DNA of 32,545 nt, taken from NCBI GenBank assembly GCA_021108435.1, contig JAIOQY010000053.1:1-32545 (forward strand). Direction: 5' to 3'. The translations under genes and the position numbers were made by a program. This DNA is from Candidatus Aegiribacteria sp. (lineage in GTDB: Bacteria; Fermentibacterota; Fermentibacteria; Fermentibacterales; JCC-6). A model generated the notes under the pieces. That model saw only the letters and a program-made list of their open reading frames with translations, made no database searches and was not told the origin of the DNA. Shown piece after piece: positions 16,823-25,679 of the stretch. Within the stretch, counting starts at the first letter, position 1; each line of letters begins with the position of its first letter.

Positions 16823-16850
16823 GCCCCGGTCGTCAAAGACCGGGGCTTTA
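16823..16850. terminator. Bidirectional terminator between propeller gene and paralogue 3
   Basis: GCCCCGGTC / GACCGGGGC, a perfect 9-bp stem with GTCAAA loop, followed on plus by TTTAT. It lies between the convergent genes ending at 16789 and 16862. The other flank is also AT-rich. Confidence 0.8.
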
Positions 16851-16861
16851 TACTGTATTGT

Positions 16862-17533
16862 CTAGAAGTGCGTCTTGATGTCAGCCCAGGTGCTGGATTC
16901 CAGTGATAATAGATACCCGTAGAAATTGAAGAACGCATCGCTTTCCTCACCGAATATTACATCAGATCTTTGCCATACACCTGAACCGTCATCGTACCAG
17001 ACGTAATCGAGTATATACCAACTACCGACAAGCATGAAGCAGTTGTCTACAACATCAGCCTGGGTTTCAAACCAGTAATGTGTGTTTGCTGCAAGTTCCG
17101 GATATGTACCTGGATTAATTATACACTTGGTCTCGTAGATGTTAAAGCCCCAGGCGGTATCGCCTGTGAAGTAGTTTTCGCAGGGAACTGCTTCGGCCCA
17201 TATTTCGATTGCGGTGTTGGGATCGGAGTCGCCAACGTCTTCCGAGAAAACGAGGTTCATGGTTGAAGCCATACTGCCTGTCCAGATCTGCATTACAATG
17301 ATTGTATCCAAATAGGCGGGGTCGGTAAGCTCGAAATCATCGCAGACCCACCGGTCAGCTGCACCGTAGTTACTGTAGCCGTTGAGAAGGTTGCCAAAGC
17401 TATAGCCCTGTGAGTAAATAAGGCCGTCAATACTGACTGGTCCGCTACCGTCAACATGACGAGGCCCGAGTTCGGCATCGACCGCAAAGGCAGAAGCTGC
17501 TACAATCACAAGTGTAAATACGAATAGTTTCAT
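16862..17533 (-). CDS. Secreted beta-rich protein, paralogue 3 of 4
   Basis: 223 residues with signal peptide MKLFVFTLVIVAASAFA and the family blocks (GPRHVDGSG, YSNYGAADRWVCDDFELT, WTGSMASTMNLVFSEDVGD, HYWFETQADVVDNCFMLVG, YDDGSGVWQRSD). It is the most divergent of the four, e.g. IVMQIWTG for VVWMIWTG and VIFGEESDAFFNFYG. It ends DIKTHF instead of DIKTLF. The ATG at 17533 has GAAAGGAAAG upstream; the frame upstream of it is leader. It lies 97 bp after paralogue 4 in the same direction, with paralogue 4's hairpin between them, so partial read-through is possible. No own promoter was identified. Confidence 0.85.
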   Translation of the reverse strand: MKLFVFTLVIVAASAFAVDAELGPRHVDGSGPVSIDGLIYSQGYSFGNLLNGYSNYGAADRWVCDDFELTDPAYLDTIIVMQIWTGSMASTMNLVFSEDVGDSDPNTAIEIWAEAVPCENYFTGDTAWGFNIYETKCIINPGTYPELAANTHYWFETQADVVDNCFMLVGSWYILDYVWYDDGSGVWQRSDVIFGEESDAFFNFYGYLLSLESSTWADIKTHF

Positions 17534-17579
17534 GATTATCTTTCCTTTCATTTTAATGAAAAGAACTGAAATGTACAAA

Positions 17580-17603
17580 GGGGAAGAGCAGAAGCTCTTC
17601 CCC
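17580..17603 (-). terminator. Hairpin terminator after paralogue 4
   Basis: GGGGAAGAGC / GCTCTTCCCC, perfect 10-bp stem with AGAA loop, then TTTGT on the minus strand. Compared with 13632-13655, one stem pair changed from G-C to A-T on both sides, so the stem is kept by a compensating change. The flanking AAAGATCAGCAAATC is also shared. Confidence 0.75.
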
Positions 17604-17630
17604 AAAGATCAGCAAATCAAATCGGCTGGA

Positions 17631-18305
17631 CTAGAAAAGTGTCTTGATGTCAGCCCATGTACCGGCTTCGAGTGCTACATAACCGTAGAAATCCATGAAG
17701 GTATCAGTTATCTCACTGAATGCATCGTCACATCTTACCCATACACCGGAACCATCGTTGTACCAGACATAACTGAGTACACCCCATGTGCCGACAAGCT
17801 GGAAGCAGTTGTCTACGACATCAGCCTGGGTTTCCATCCAGTAATGTGTGCCGATTGTAAGTAATGGATGTGTATCAGCTGCATTAATGTCACAGGTTGT
17901 CTCGTAGATGTCAAAGCCCCAGCTTTGATCGCCTGTGAAGTAGTTTGTGCAGGGAACAGCCTCTGACCATACATCGGTTGCGGTGTTGGGATCAGAATCG
18001 CCATTGTCTTCCGAGAAAACGATGTTCATGGTTGAGCCCTGACCACCGGTCCAGATCATCCAAACTACGACTGAATCTACATATACCTCTGGGCCGGCAA
18101 GTTCGAAATCATCGGCGATCCAGCGGTCGCCGGCACCGTAGTTGCTGTATCCGTTCATAAGATTGGCAAAGTCGTAGGTCTGTGAGTACATAAGACCGTC
18201 AATACTGACCATGCCGGTGCCCTCAGCGTGACGTGAGCCAAGTTCAGCATCGGCTGCAAAGGAAGAAGCTGCTACGATGACAAGTGCAAATACGAACAGT
18301 TTCAT
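17631..18305 (-). CDS. Secreted beta-rich protein, paralogue 4 of 4
   Basis: 224 residues with signal peptide MKLFVFALVIVAASSFA. Blocks are closest to paralogue 1: GGQGSTMNIVFSEDNGDSDPNTATDVWSEAVPCTN, WGFDIYETTCDINAADTHP and HYWMETQADVVDNC. It shares GPRHAEGTGMVSIDGL-type sequence with paralogue 2 (here GSRHAEGTGM), so the copies look like mosaics, possibly from gene conversion. The ATG at 18305 has AAAGGAAAGG. It has its own promoter (18344-18372) and a terminator hairpin (17580-17603). The role is unknown; export to the periplasm or beyond is the only safe prediction. Confidence 0.85.
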   Translation of the reverse strand: MKLFVFALVIVAASSFAADAELGSRHAEGTGMVSIDGLMYSQTYDFANLMNGYSNYGAGDRWIADDFELAGPEVYVDSVVVWMIWTGGQGSTMNIVFSEDNGDSDPNTATDVWSEAVPCTNYFTGDQSWGFDIYETTCDINAADTHPLLTIGTHYWMETQADVVDNCFQLVGTWGVLSYVWYNDGSGVWVRCDDAFSEITDTFMDFYGYVALEAGTWADIKTLF

Positions 18306-18343
18306 GGTTACCTTTCCTTTCATAAAGGGTTAAACTTACATGA

Positions 18344-18372
18344 ATACTAAGTCGGTCATTATCCGGTGTCAA
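18344..18372 (-). promoter_or_regulatory. Promoter of secreted paralogue 4
   Basis: TTGACA (18372-18367), 17 bp and TAGTAT (18349-18344) on the minus strand, 39 bp before the start codon. This spacing and offset resemble the promoter of paralogue 1, although the spacer sequence is different. Confidence 0.55.
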
Positions 18373-18426
18373 CCTTAAGGAAATTCTATGAAATCGTCTG
18401 CCGGACCCGCTGTCAGCTGAATTCAA

Positions 18427-21315
18427 TCAGTCCGATACCAGAATAAGTGGGCGAGTAACTCCTGCTCTTATCTGAGTTCTTCCCGATAAACTTGCCGTTC
18501 TTCCATCCGAGATCCTCAGGAAATCAATGGATTCGTCATTCATGGGGATATTCCCGAAACCTTCAGTCAGTATCATTGTGAACGGGATGTTCTCATCTCC
18601 GGTGATAGCAACGCCCAGTTCTTTTCCGTAGAATGAGACCCAGTCATGAGCAGGGAGGGAAGGTGCGATGATCCCGGAAACACCGGATTCAGCGGCTCTT
18701 CTCAGGAAAGGCTCATCAATCGGTTCTGAGGAGAAGATGATGCTTCCTTCCGGCAAAGTACCGCTTGCCAGGTTCAGAATCTCGTTGAGAGGACCGCTGC
18801 TTGTCCCTCCGAAACCGATAACTCCCTGAAGCCTTGTCCCCGTGCCCTGTACTGTTATGGACTGTCCCCGGATTACTCCGGTCACTGTTCCATGGATGTG
18901 GGAGTACATTTCGACAGGATTGATATCATACTGCAGAGTGACTGTTCCTTTTTTTCCATCGATATCTCTTAGGATGCCGCTGGAGGGGGCTTTAACGAAA
19001 ATCGATTTCAGTATATCGGATGCAAGAGTCTGTTCCGCGCCCACGAAGTCGCCCTGCTTGAACTTAAGATACCCTTTGATATGCTTTGGTTTGATCCCGA
19101 GTTGACCGGCTACATCGACTGTGTGTGGTTTTTCGTCATAATCCTGGATTTCTCTCAGAATGATCAGACCATTTTTCTCGATCTTTATTATCAGTCCCCT
19201 GACTGTTGAACGGAAAGTGAAGTCGAATCCGGTCATTCCCTTTCTATGGACCTCGTATAACGGCTGATTCAGGTTTACTTTATCACCCACACCGACCAGA
19301 AGACCACTCCTGACCTCTTCGGGAGTAAGGTGCCTGTCATATCCGGGGATCCGATTGAGGTCGATGATGAAGAGTCTCGGTGGTTCAAAACGGTTTTCTC
19401 CGATCAGAGTACCTGGTTCAATGTGGTCTCCCTCATTGACGAAGATATCACCTTCATAAGGGAGTCGGTATTCTATCTCCCAGTCTCCGGTTTCGATTCT
19501 GCCGTGTTCGGGTGACAGTATCGAGCTGAATGTTACATCAGTGTGTTCGAATTCAGTGATGCCGGACCTGGCCAGTGGAATGTCCAGCATGTCTTCCCCT
19601 CTGCCTCTGCAGTCGATGAGGACAGGAAGATCTGTCGAGAGATGTTCAATTCCATCCAGACCAAGGAAGACGTTATCCGATGTGCGGAACTCCAGATCTC
19701 CTCCTGATCTCAGGAAAAGAAACTCACCTCCGCAGATCTCCAGTTTTTCATCTGAATTCCTGTCGAGTACTTCAAGAATCATATCGCCCTTGCCGATTTT
19801 TCCTGTGGGAGCAACTACCCATCCAATCTCCTCAAGGCACTCTTCTCTGAACAGTTTGAGAGCAACCTCAGAATCGATTGTTGAAAGGACTCCCAGGTGC
19901 GGACTCCTGAAATGTCTGTCTATTGAGATTAGAGTCAGATCCTCCGGCAGGAAGGCTTCTGTGAGTATCCAGAGAGCATCAATTCTGTCAGTATGTGATA
20001 TAATGCCTCCAGCCCCGATAACAGTACCTATATCCGAAATGTTGAAGCTGGATTCACTTTCACGAGAGTAAAACACTTCATCGAATTCCTTCCGGTTTCT
20101 CTGCTTCATACGATCCAGGAAGCCTACTCTGCTTGTTTTGAAGCAGGTTTCCAGATGATCAGCCCACGCGGATCTTGCGCCTTCGATAGCTACAGCCTGC
20201 TCGAGAAGCTCTTCTCCTTCTGTGGAGGGTACAGATGTTGGAGCGAGAGTCTTGTTGAATATGTAATTCCTTATCTCGCTCTCTTTGAAAGAAGGCGGAA
20301 GATGACGCATGATGGCTTCGATGCCGACATCTGCAAGAACATTGGAGATAGAGTAGCTCATTCCGGTATTGGCGGCAACGGTTCTGGAATACTCACCCGA
20401 GATACTTGAGAAGATATCAGTAGTTGCTCCGCCCATGTCCATCAGGACCACGGATTCATTCTGACTTTCTCCGTATAGTTTCAAAATATTCTCAACAGCA
20501 ACGGGAGTCGGCAGGATATCGGAGATCGTGTAGTTTTTCAACTCTGAATAGCCTGGCGCTCTTTCCATAACGTTTTCCATGAAGAGCCTGTGTACTTCAA
20601 GTCTTGCAGGTTCCAGATTCAATTCCGTCATCGATGGCCGAACATTATCAACAACGTGTATTTCGAAAGTATTCTCCAGTACTTCCCGGACAAATGATCT
20701 GGCCTCTCTATTTCCACAGAAGATCAGAGGGATCTTCATGTTCTGCCTGAACTTGGGCTTGGGATCCGCAATGGCCAGCAGTTCCGCGAGTCGTACTACT
20801 CCAGCTATTGCTCCTCCGTCCGTTCCTCCTGCCAGAAGGATCATATCAGGATGGAGTTCCTGTATGTACATCATTTTCTCAACTGCCTGAAGTTCATCAT
20901 CTATGGTGATCGTTCTGAGAATGACACCACCGGCTCCACATGCCGTATTCTCAGCGATCCTGCCGGTCTCCGTTGAGGTAAGCCCGAAGACAAGCATCTG
21001 AAGACCTCCACCCGCAGAGCTTGTCGTAAGATATGGCACGGAAGGCAGACCATTTCCACGGGAAAGCAACTTTCCGGTTTGGGATTCCAGCATTCGAATT
21101 GCCCTGGAAACTCCAATACACACATCTTCATCCGGTTTTTCAACTGTTGTAGGTACATCCGCCATGGAAACGAATTTCAGTCTATTGTCTGACCCGCGAG
21201 TGAGCAAAAGAGCTTTGGTGGTTGTACTGCCGATATCTGTAATCAGAAGCAATCCTGTGTTTCTCTGAGGTATGTCATTTTCGACTGCATCTGGTGGATT
21301 ATCTATTGATTTCAT
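18427..21315 (-). CDS. MutL-type reactivase ATPase with large C-terminal extension
   Basis: 962-residue cytoplasmic protein. The N-terminal ~480 residues match the MutL/GlmL group, actin/Hsp70-fold ATPases that accompany B12-dependent aminomutases such as glutamate mutase. Phosphate-binding segments are DIGSTTTKALLL (27-38) and DMGGATTDIF (293-302), with MILLAGGTDGG (158-167) and SAGGGLQMLVFGL between. Family members I know are about half this size. The extra ~480 residues contain barrel-like stretches (YEGDIFVNEGDHIEPGTLIGEN, VKAPSSGILRDIDGKKGTVTLQY) and a C-terminal domain with FSSEPIDEPFLRRAAESGVSGIIAPSL. I start at ATG 21315 (SD AGAGGG). It is divergent from an ammonia-lyase gene. No mutase subunit lies in the window, so its partner is unknown. 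Confidence 0.82.
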   Translation of the reverse strand: MKSIDNPPDAVENDIPQRNTGLLLITDIGSTTTKALLLTRGSDNRLKFVSMADVPTTVEKPDEDVCIGVSRAIRMLESQTGKLLSRGNGLPSVPYLTTSSAGGGLQMLVFGLTSTETGRIAENTACGAGGVILRTITIDDELQAVEKMMYIQELHPDMILLAGGTDGGAIAGVVRLAELLAIADPKPKFRQNMKIPLIFCGNREARSFVREVLENTFEIHVVDNVRPSMTELNLEPARLEVHRLFMENVMERAPGYSELKNYTISDILPTPVAVENILKLYGESQNESVVLMDMGGATTDIFSSISGEYSRTVAANTGMSYSISNVLADVGIEAIMRHLPPSFKESEIRNYIFNKTLAPTSVPSTEGEELLEQAVAIEGARSAWADHLETCFKTSRVGFLDRMKQRNRKEFDEVFYSRESESSFNISDIGTVIGAGGIISHTDRIDALWILTEAFLPEDLTLISIDRHFRSPHLGVLSTIDSEVALKLFREECLEEIGWVVAPTGKIGKGDMILEVLDRNSDEKLEICGGEFLFLRSGGDLEFRTSDNVFLGLDGIEHLSTDLPVLIDCRGRGEDMLDIPLARSGITEFEHTDVTFSSILSPEHGRIETGDWEIEYRLPYEGDIFVNEGDHIEPGTLIGENRFEPPRLFIIDLNRIPGYDRHLTPEEVRSGLLVGVGDKVNLNQPLYEVHRKGMTGFDFTFRSTVRGLIIKIEKNGLIILREIQDYDEKPHTVDVAGQLGIKPKHIKGYLKFKQGDFVGAEQTLASDILKSIFVKAPSSGILRDIDGKKGTVTLQYDINPVEMYSHIHGTVTGVIRGQSITVQGTGTRLQGVIGFGGTSSGPLNEILNLASGTLPEGSIIFSSEPIDEPFLRRAAESGVSGIIAPSLPAHDWVSFYGKELGVAITGDENIPFTMILTEGFGNIPMNDESIDFLRISDGRTASLSGRTQIRAGVTRPLILVSD

Positions 21316-21428
21316 GATATTCCCTCTCATCAAATGCTTATGAGCAAGTTCATCATACTATCTATATATATGAATAATTTCAATTATCCATAATCCGGAA
21401 TGGTCTTATTGCCCGGATTCACTCTTTG

Positions 21429-21434
21429 TATAAT
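21429..21434 (+). promoter_or_regulatory. Possible -10 box for the ammonia-lyase gene
   Basis: TATAAT lies 84 bp before the start codon at 21518 in the ~200-bp divergent region. No good -35 box is found at normal spacing. Nothing else clear was seen in this intergenic region. Confidence 0.3.
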
Positions 21435-21517
21435 AGTACATATTCTTGAAGATGTTTGCATTCAATGCGCTGATTTCTCAAAATATCATATACATAGATA
21501 TCAGGAAGGAAAACCAG

Positions 21518-23038
21518 ATGGCAATCGTAATCGATGGAACCGGTCTTACCGTAGAAAAGCTGATAAGAGTCGCAAGGCACGGGGAACAGGTTGAACTTTC
21601 AACAGCCGCCGAGGAAAGAATCAGGAAATGCCGCGGCATGATTGACAGAAAACTTGCAGCCAAGGAAATCATGTACGGCGTGAACACCGGCATAGGTGAA
21701 TTCTCGGAGACATTGCTGAACGATGAAGAGGTTAAGCTGTTCCAGAAATATCTTGTTTACAATCACGCGGCTGGAATTGGTGATCCTGCTCCGCTTGAGT
21801 ATGTCAGGGGAGCAATGGTCTCCCGCGTGAATGTTCACGCAAAGGGACATTCAGCAATGAGACTTGAGATTACACAGCAACTTGTTAACATGCTGAACAG
21901 GGGTGTTACTCCCTTTGTATGCCAGAAGGGTTCTGTAGGTGCCTGCGGTGATCTTGCGCCCATGTCTCAGATTGCACTTGTAGTAATTGGTGAAGGAGAA
22001 GCTTATTACAACGGTGAGCTTCTGCCGGGAAAGGAAGCCCTCAGTCGTGCAGGGCTTGAACCCGAAATATTCCATGCACGTGACGGTCTGGCAACAATCA
22101 ACGGATCAAACGTTCTAAACGCTATGAATACCATTCACCTGTATGATATGAACAGGTGGCTCAAACAGGCGGAAATCGCCGCAGCTATGAGCCTGGAAGC
22201 TCTCATCGCCAATTTCAAACCCTATAATGAAAAGCTTCACAGAGCCAGAGGATTTTCAGGTGCCGTACGAACAGCGAACGCTCTTATGGCATGTATCAAT
22301 GGTAGCGAACTTCTCTCAGGCGGAAAGAAAAAAGTTCAGGACGCTTACTCCATGCGAAGCACTCCTCAGGTCATCGGTGCCGCGCATGATGCGCTGGCGT
22401 ACGCAAGAAGTCAGGTTGAGATTGAACTGAACGGTGTTGGCGATAATCCTGTGTTTTTCCCGGATGAGGATATCGTGCTTACCGGAGCGAATTTCCAGGG
22501 AACCCCCGTATCTCTTCCTATGGATATGATGGGTGCTGCCATTACAATGGTTTCAGTCATGTCCGAGCGAAGACTTAACAGGATTCTGAATCCGGCTCTT
22601 TCAGTTGGACTGACACCTTTCCTCGCGGAGAAACCAGGACTCTACAGCGGTCACATGCTCAGCCAGTATACGGCAGGAATGCTCATCGTTGAGCAAAGAG
22701 CGCTTTCAGCACCTTCATCCTGCGCTTCGATTCCTGCTGCTGCGGATCAGGAAGACTTCGTGAGCATGGGAATGAATACAGCCATCCAGAATCATCAGAT
22801 TATGGAAAACGCATACGGTATACTCGGTATTGAATTAATCGCGGCGGCAGACGGCCTTGATCAGAGGAACCATAAACCCGGCAGAGGTGTTTCTGCAGCG
22901 TATAATGTAATAAGGAAACATATAGAGCATCTTGGTGAGGATCGGCCTCTTTATCCTGATCACACCAGAATGGCAGAAGTTGTTAAATCATGCGAAATAC
23001 TTGAAGCAGTTGAAGCTGAAGTAGGATCACTGGAATAG
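21518..23038 (+). CDS. Aromatic amino acid / histidine ammonia-lyase homologue with Ala-Cys-Gly cofactor triad
   Basis: 506-residue MIO-type lyase that would remove ammonia from histidine (to urocanate) or a related amino acid. Numbering matches P. putida HAL well: Tyr53 (YGVNTGIG), His83 (NHAAGIG) and the triad at 142-144. The triad is Ala-Cys-Gly (GSVGACGDLAP) instead of the usual Ala-Ser-Gly. QEDFVSMG (Glu412) aligns with the HAL Glu414 segment, favouring His over Phe/Tyr, though Phe replaces the usual His after QED. I start at ATG 21518 (AGGAAGGA). It is followed after 10 bp by a secreted peptidase and is divergent from the MutL-type gene, a setting that suggests amino-acid fermentation. 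I leave the symbol empty because substrate and triad are uncertain. Confidence 0.88.
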   Translation: MAIVIDGTGLTVEKLIRVARHGEQVELSTAAEERIRKCRGMIDRKLAAKEIMYGVNTGIGEFSETLLNDEEVKLFQKYLVYNHAAGIGDPAPLEYVRGAMVSRVNVHAKGHSAMRLEITQQLVNMLNRGVTPFVCQKGSVGACGDLAPMSQIALVVIGEGEAYYNGELLPGKEALSRAGLEPEIFHARDGLATINGSNVLNAMNTIHLYDMNRWLKQAEIAAAMSLEALIANFKPYNEKLHRARGFSGAVRTANALMACINGSELLSGGKKKVQDAYSMRSTPQVIGAAHDALAYARSQVEIELNGVGDNPVFFPDEDIVLTGANFQGTPVSLPMDMMGAAITMVSVMSERRLNRILNPALSVGLTPFLAEKPGLYSGHMLSQYTAGMLIVEQRALSAPSSCASIPAAADQEDFVSMGMNTAIQNHQIMENAYGILGIELIAAADGLDQRNHKPGRGVSAAYNVIRKHIEHLGEDRPLYPDHTRMAEVVKSCEILEAVEAEVGSLE

Positions 23039-23048
23039 GAGAATACTG

Positions 23049-25565
23049 ATGAATCGGTTTATCCCTGTGCTTGCGTTTATCCTTGTATTTGTTTCTTCCG
23101 GATTGGCAGTTCCCGAGGGAATACCGATTCAGTACATGGATTCAAGGGGTCGAGTGCCGATGTCCACCGCTGACAGGATTGCGATAACAGGAGACCGGGG
23201 ATCATATCTCCGGACCGTAACCGCTCAAACCTGTGGATCGGATGCCGAGAAAGTCGTTCTTCTTGTGGAGGAAGATATCAATGTTGACATCAGTGCTTCT
23301 CTTGGCACTTTCCAGGCCGACCTTGAAGCTGAAGGATACGTTGTGGATATCTGGCTGATTTCAGGCGGTGCAGCAGATGATATCAGGAATGATCTTAAGA
23401 CTGAATACACCTCCGGTGATCTTGTCGGAGCAATCTGTATTGGTGACATTCCCACAGGATGGATGGATACAGAATTCGGAGAGTATCCTGTTGATGTATT
23501 TCTTATGGATATGAATGGAACCTGGAACGATCCTGATTCTGACGGTTTGTATGAATCAGCAAGTAATGACGGTCCTGAAATATGGATTGGAAGGTTAACT
23601 CCGAATTTCTTGACATATGGTGGAGCTGCGGAAATGCTGAACGATTACTTCGCCAAAAATCATGCCTACAGGACAGGTACTCTGACCCTTCCAGATAGAG
23701 GACTGGGATATGAGGAAGCCTTCACCGGACTTACACAGTACCTTGACCTCCTGTATGATGTTGTTGTCACGAAAAACAATCCTTCAGGAACGAATGCGGA
23801 TGATTTCAAAGCTGAACTGATGAACGGATACGAATGGGTTCATCTTATCTCCCACTCAAGCCCATGGGGAAGCAGCTTCCATGATGGAGGCTCCGGAGGG
23901 ACTTTCAACAATTTTGAAGTACTTCCGCTCGATCCTCATGCCTTTTTCTACGTTCTCAACTGCTGCTCCAACGGCCGATGGACTGAAGTGGACAATATCG
24001 CGAACAGTTATATCTGGAGTGATTCTTATGGCCTTGCTGTGCTGGCGCAGACAAGAGTAGACTATACCAATTATTTCCAGGCGTACTATCAGTCCCTTGC
24101 TTCAGGTAACTGCCTCGGAGCGGCTTACAGGACATGGCTTGCGGGAAACATGTATTACGCACGCGCTGCAGTGCTTCTGGGTGATCCTACTCTCAAACCC
24201 AGAATGAGCGGTATATGCCTGGGTTCCACGCATGAAGAAGGATCAACACCCGATCTGGACAGCTGGCTGGCATATGATATCACCGACGGACTTCATACTC
24301 AGGGGCGGGTAGATACGTATTCGGATCCATCCTCAGGCGAGATATTTGCCGTCTGCGGATCATCCTATCCTGTCCGAGCCAATATCCTGGCTACACATTC
24401 GAATGGAATTTCGTGGACAGAACCGGCTATAGTCTGTCAGCACGAGTACTGGGACTGGCATCCAACTGTCGGAGGAGATGGCACCGGCAACGTCTGGACT
24501 GCCTGGCAGAGTATGCAGAACAACCATGAGGGTTACGATATCTACATTTCTCAATGGAACGGTTCATCGTGGGGCAGCGAAACCATCCTTACATCAGGTG
24601 ATCCCTTCGAGGTGGAACCTGCAATGGATGGAGGTAACGGCCATGCTTGGCTTGTCTGGCAGAAGTGGCAGAACGCGTCCACTGACATCGAAGGTATTCT
24701 CTGGACTGGGTCCAGCTGGTCATCGACATTCACATTATCATCCGAAGAAGGTCATGAGCGTTATCCGGATGTCGCTTACGGCGGAGACGGTTTTGGTCTG
24801 GTATATCATGCGAGACGTGACGGGAACTGGGTGATCGGTTTCCGTGATGCACCCGATTCGGGACCATTCAGCAGTGAAACCATCATTTCATCAGTCGATG
24901 AAAACAGCCGATATGCATGCATCACAAGTGACGGCTCGAATTATTGGGTTACCTGGCAGAACGACGCCGGCGCGATTCTGTGTTACAATGTAGGTACATG
25001 GTCTGTTCCTGAAATTGTCTCACCCTCCAGCGGATGCGCCAGACCGTCGATTACATCGAGTGCAACGGGTGAAATAACTGTAATGTGGACTGCCGATGGT
25101 AACACGCTCCAGTGCAATACATACAGTGGTGGTTCATGGAACGGTTATTACAGTGCTGTTAGCGCTGACGCGATTGATGATGCTTCTCTTGCATGGGCAG
25201 GAGAAAAGCTCTGGGCTGTTTACGGCAGAAGAGATACTGACCTTCAATGGGATCTCTGGGCATGCACACCTGATCTAACGGGAATCGGTGAATCCTCGTC
25301 CCCTGGGATCGGACAGTTCGCTATTTCTGTCGCAGGACGAAATCCGTTCAACAGTTCCACAGTTCTGCAGGTTTCTGCTTTGTCGAATTCCAGACTGAGG
25401 ATCTACGATTTAAATGGAAGAACGGTTATGGAGACAGAAATTGAATCAGGTCTCTTCACCTGGAGCGGAATATCAGATAACGGTAATCATGTTCCTTCAG
25501 GTGTATACTTCGCGGTGATATCAGATTCCAACATGACTGCGAGCTGCAAGCTGATAAAGATCTGA
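23049..25565 (+). CDS. Secreted gingipain-like (C25) cysteine peptidase with propeller and C-terminal sorting-type domain
   Basis: 838 residues. After a signal peptide (FIPVLAFILVFVSSGLA), residues ~70-390 match the C25/caspase-like fold: VVLLVEEDI, AICIGDIP, GRLTPN, catalytic His269 in HLISHSSPWG and Cys305/Cys306 in FYVLNCCSNG, then GLAVLAQTR and LLGDPTL. Residues ~400-740 hold repeated propeller-type strands (VWTAWQSMQN, AWLVWQKWQN, YWVTWQNDAG, VMWTADGNTL). The C-terminus is a FlgD/type IX-like domain (NPFNSSTVLQ…YDLNGRTV…VPSGVYFAVI), also seen at the end of the 15767-16789 gene. SD GGAG overlaps the lyase stop, so the two are co-transcribed. It probably digests extracellular protein to feed amino-acid catabolism (inference). 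Confidence 0.88.
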   Translation: MNRFIPVLAFILVFVSSGLAVPEGIPIQYMDSRGRVPMSTADRIAITGDRGSYLRTVTAQTCGSDAEKVVLLVEEDINVDISASLGTFQADLEAEGYVVDIWLISGGAADDIRNDLKTEYTSGDLVGAICIGDIPTGWMDTEFGEYPVDVFLMDMNGTWNDPDSDGLYESASNDGPEIWIGRLTPNFLTYGGAAEMLNDYFAKNHAYRTGTLTLPDRGLGYEEAFTGLTQYLDLLYDVVVTKNNPSGTNADDFKAELMNGYEWVHLISHSSPWGSSFHDGGSGGTFNNFEVLPLDPHAFFYVLNCCSNGRWTEVDNIANSYIWSDSYGLAVLAQTRVDYTNYFQAYYQSLASGNCLGAAYRTWLAGNMYYARAAVLLGDPTLKPRMSGICLGSTHEEGSTPDLDSWLAYDITDGLHTQGRVDTYSDPSSGEIFAVCGSSYPVRANILATHSNGISWTEPAIVCQHEYWDWHPTVGGDGTGNVWTAWQSMQNNHEGYDIYISQWNGSSWGSETILTSGDPFEVEPAMDGGNGHAWLVWQKWQNASTDIEGILWTGSSWSSTFTLSSEEGHERYPDVAYGGDGFGLVYHARRDGNWVIGFRDAPDSGPFSSETIISSVDENSRYACITSDGSNYWVTWQNDAGAILCYNVGTWSVPEIVSPSSGCARPSITSSATGEITVMWTADGNTLQCNTYSGGSWNGYYSAVSADAIDDASLAWAGEKLWAVYGRRDTDLQWDLWACTPDLTGIGESSSPGIGQFAISVAGRNPFNSSTVLQVSALSNSRLRIYDLNGRTVMETEIESGLFTWSGISDNGNHVPSGVYFAVISDSNMTASCKLIKI

Positions 25566-25590
25566 CAGCTCCTCATTATCTTTGTGTGTG

Positions 25591-25618
25591 GCGCCCGGAA
25601 ACATTTCCGGGCGCTTTC
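25591..25618 (+). terminator. Intrinsic terminator after the C25 peptidase
   Basis: GCGCCCGGAA / TTCCGGGCGC, perfect 10-bp stem with ACAT loop, followed by TTTCATTT. It lies 26 bp after the stop codon. Confidence 0.85.
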
Positions 25619-25620
25619 AT

Positions 25621-25648
25621 TTGACTAAAACTCATAATGAGTTAATAT
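25621..25648 (+). promoter_or_regulatory. Promoter with small palindrome upstream of the pseudopilin pair
   Basis: TTGACT (25621-25626), 16 bp, TAATAT (25643-25648). The dyad AACTCAT-A-ATGAGTT (25629-25643) occupies the spacer, a likely binding site for an unidentified regulator. Confidence 0.45.
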
Positions 25649-25679
25649 TTTTATATATATGAAAAGGAGTGTGATACAG

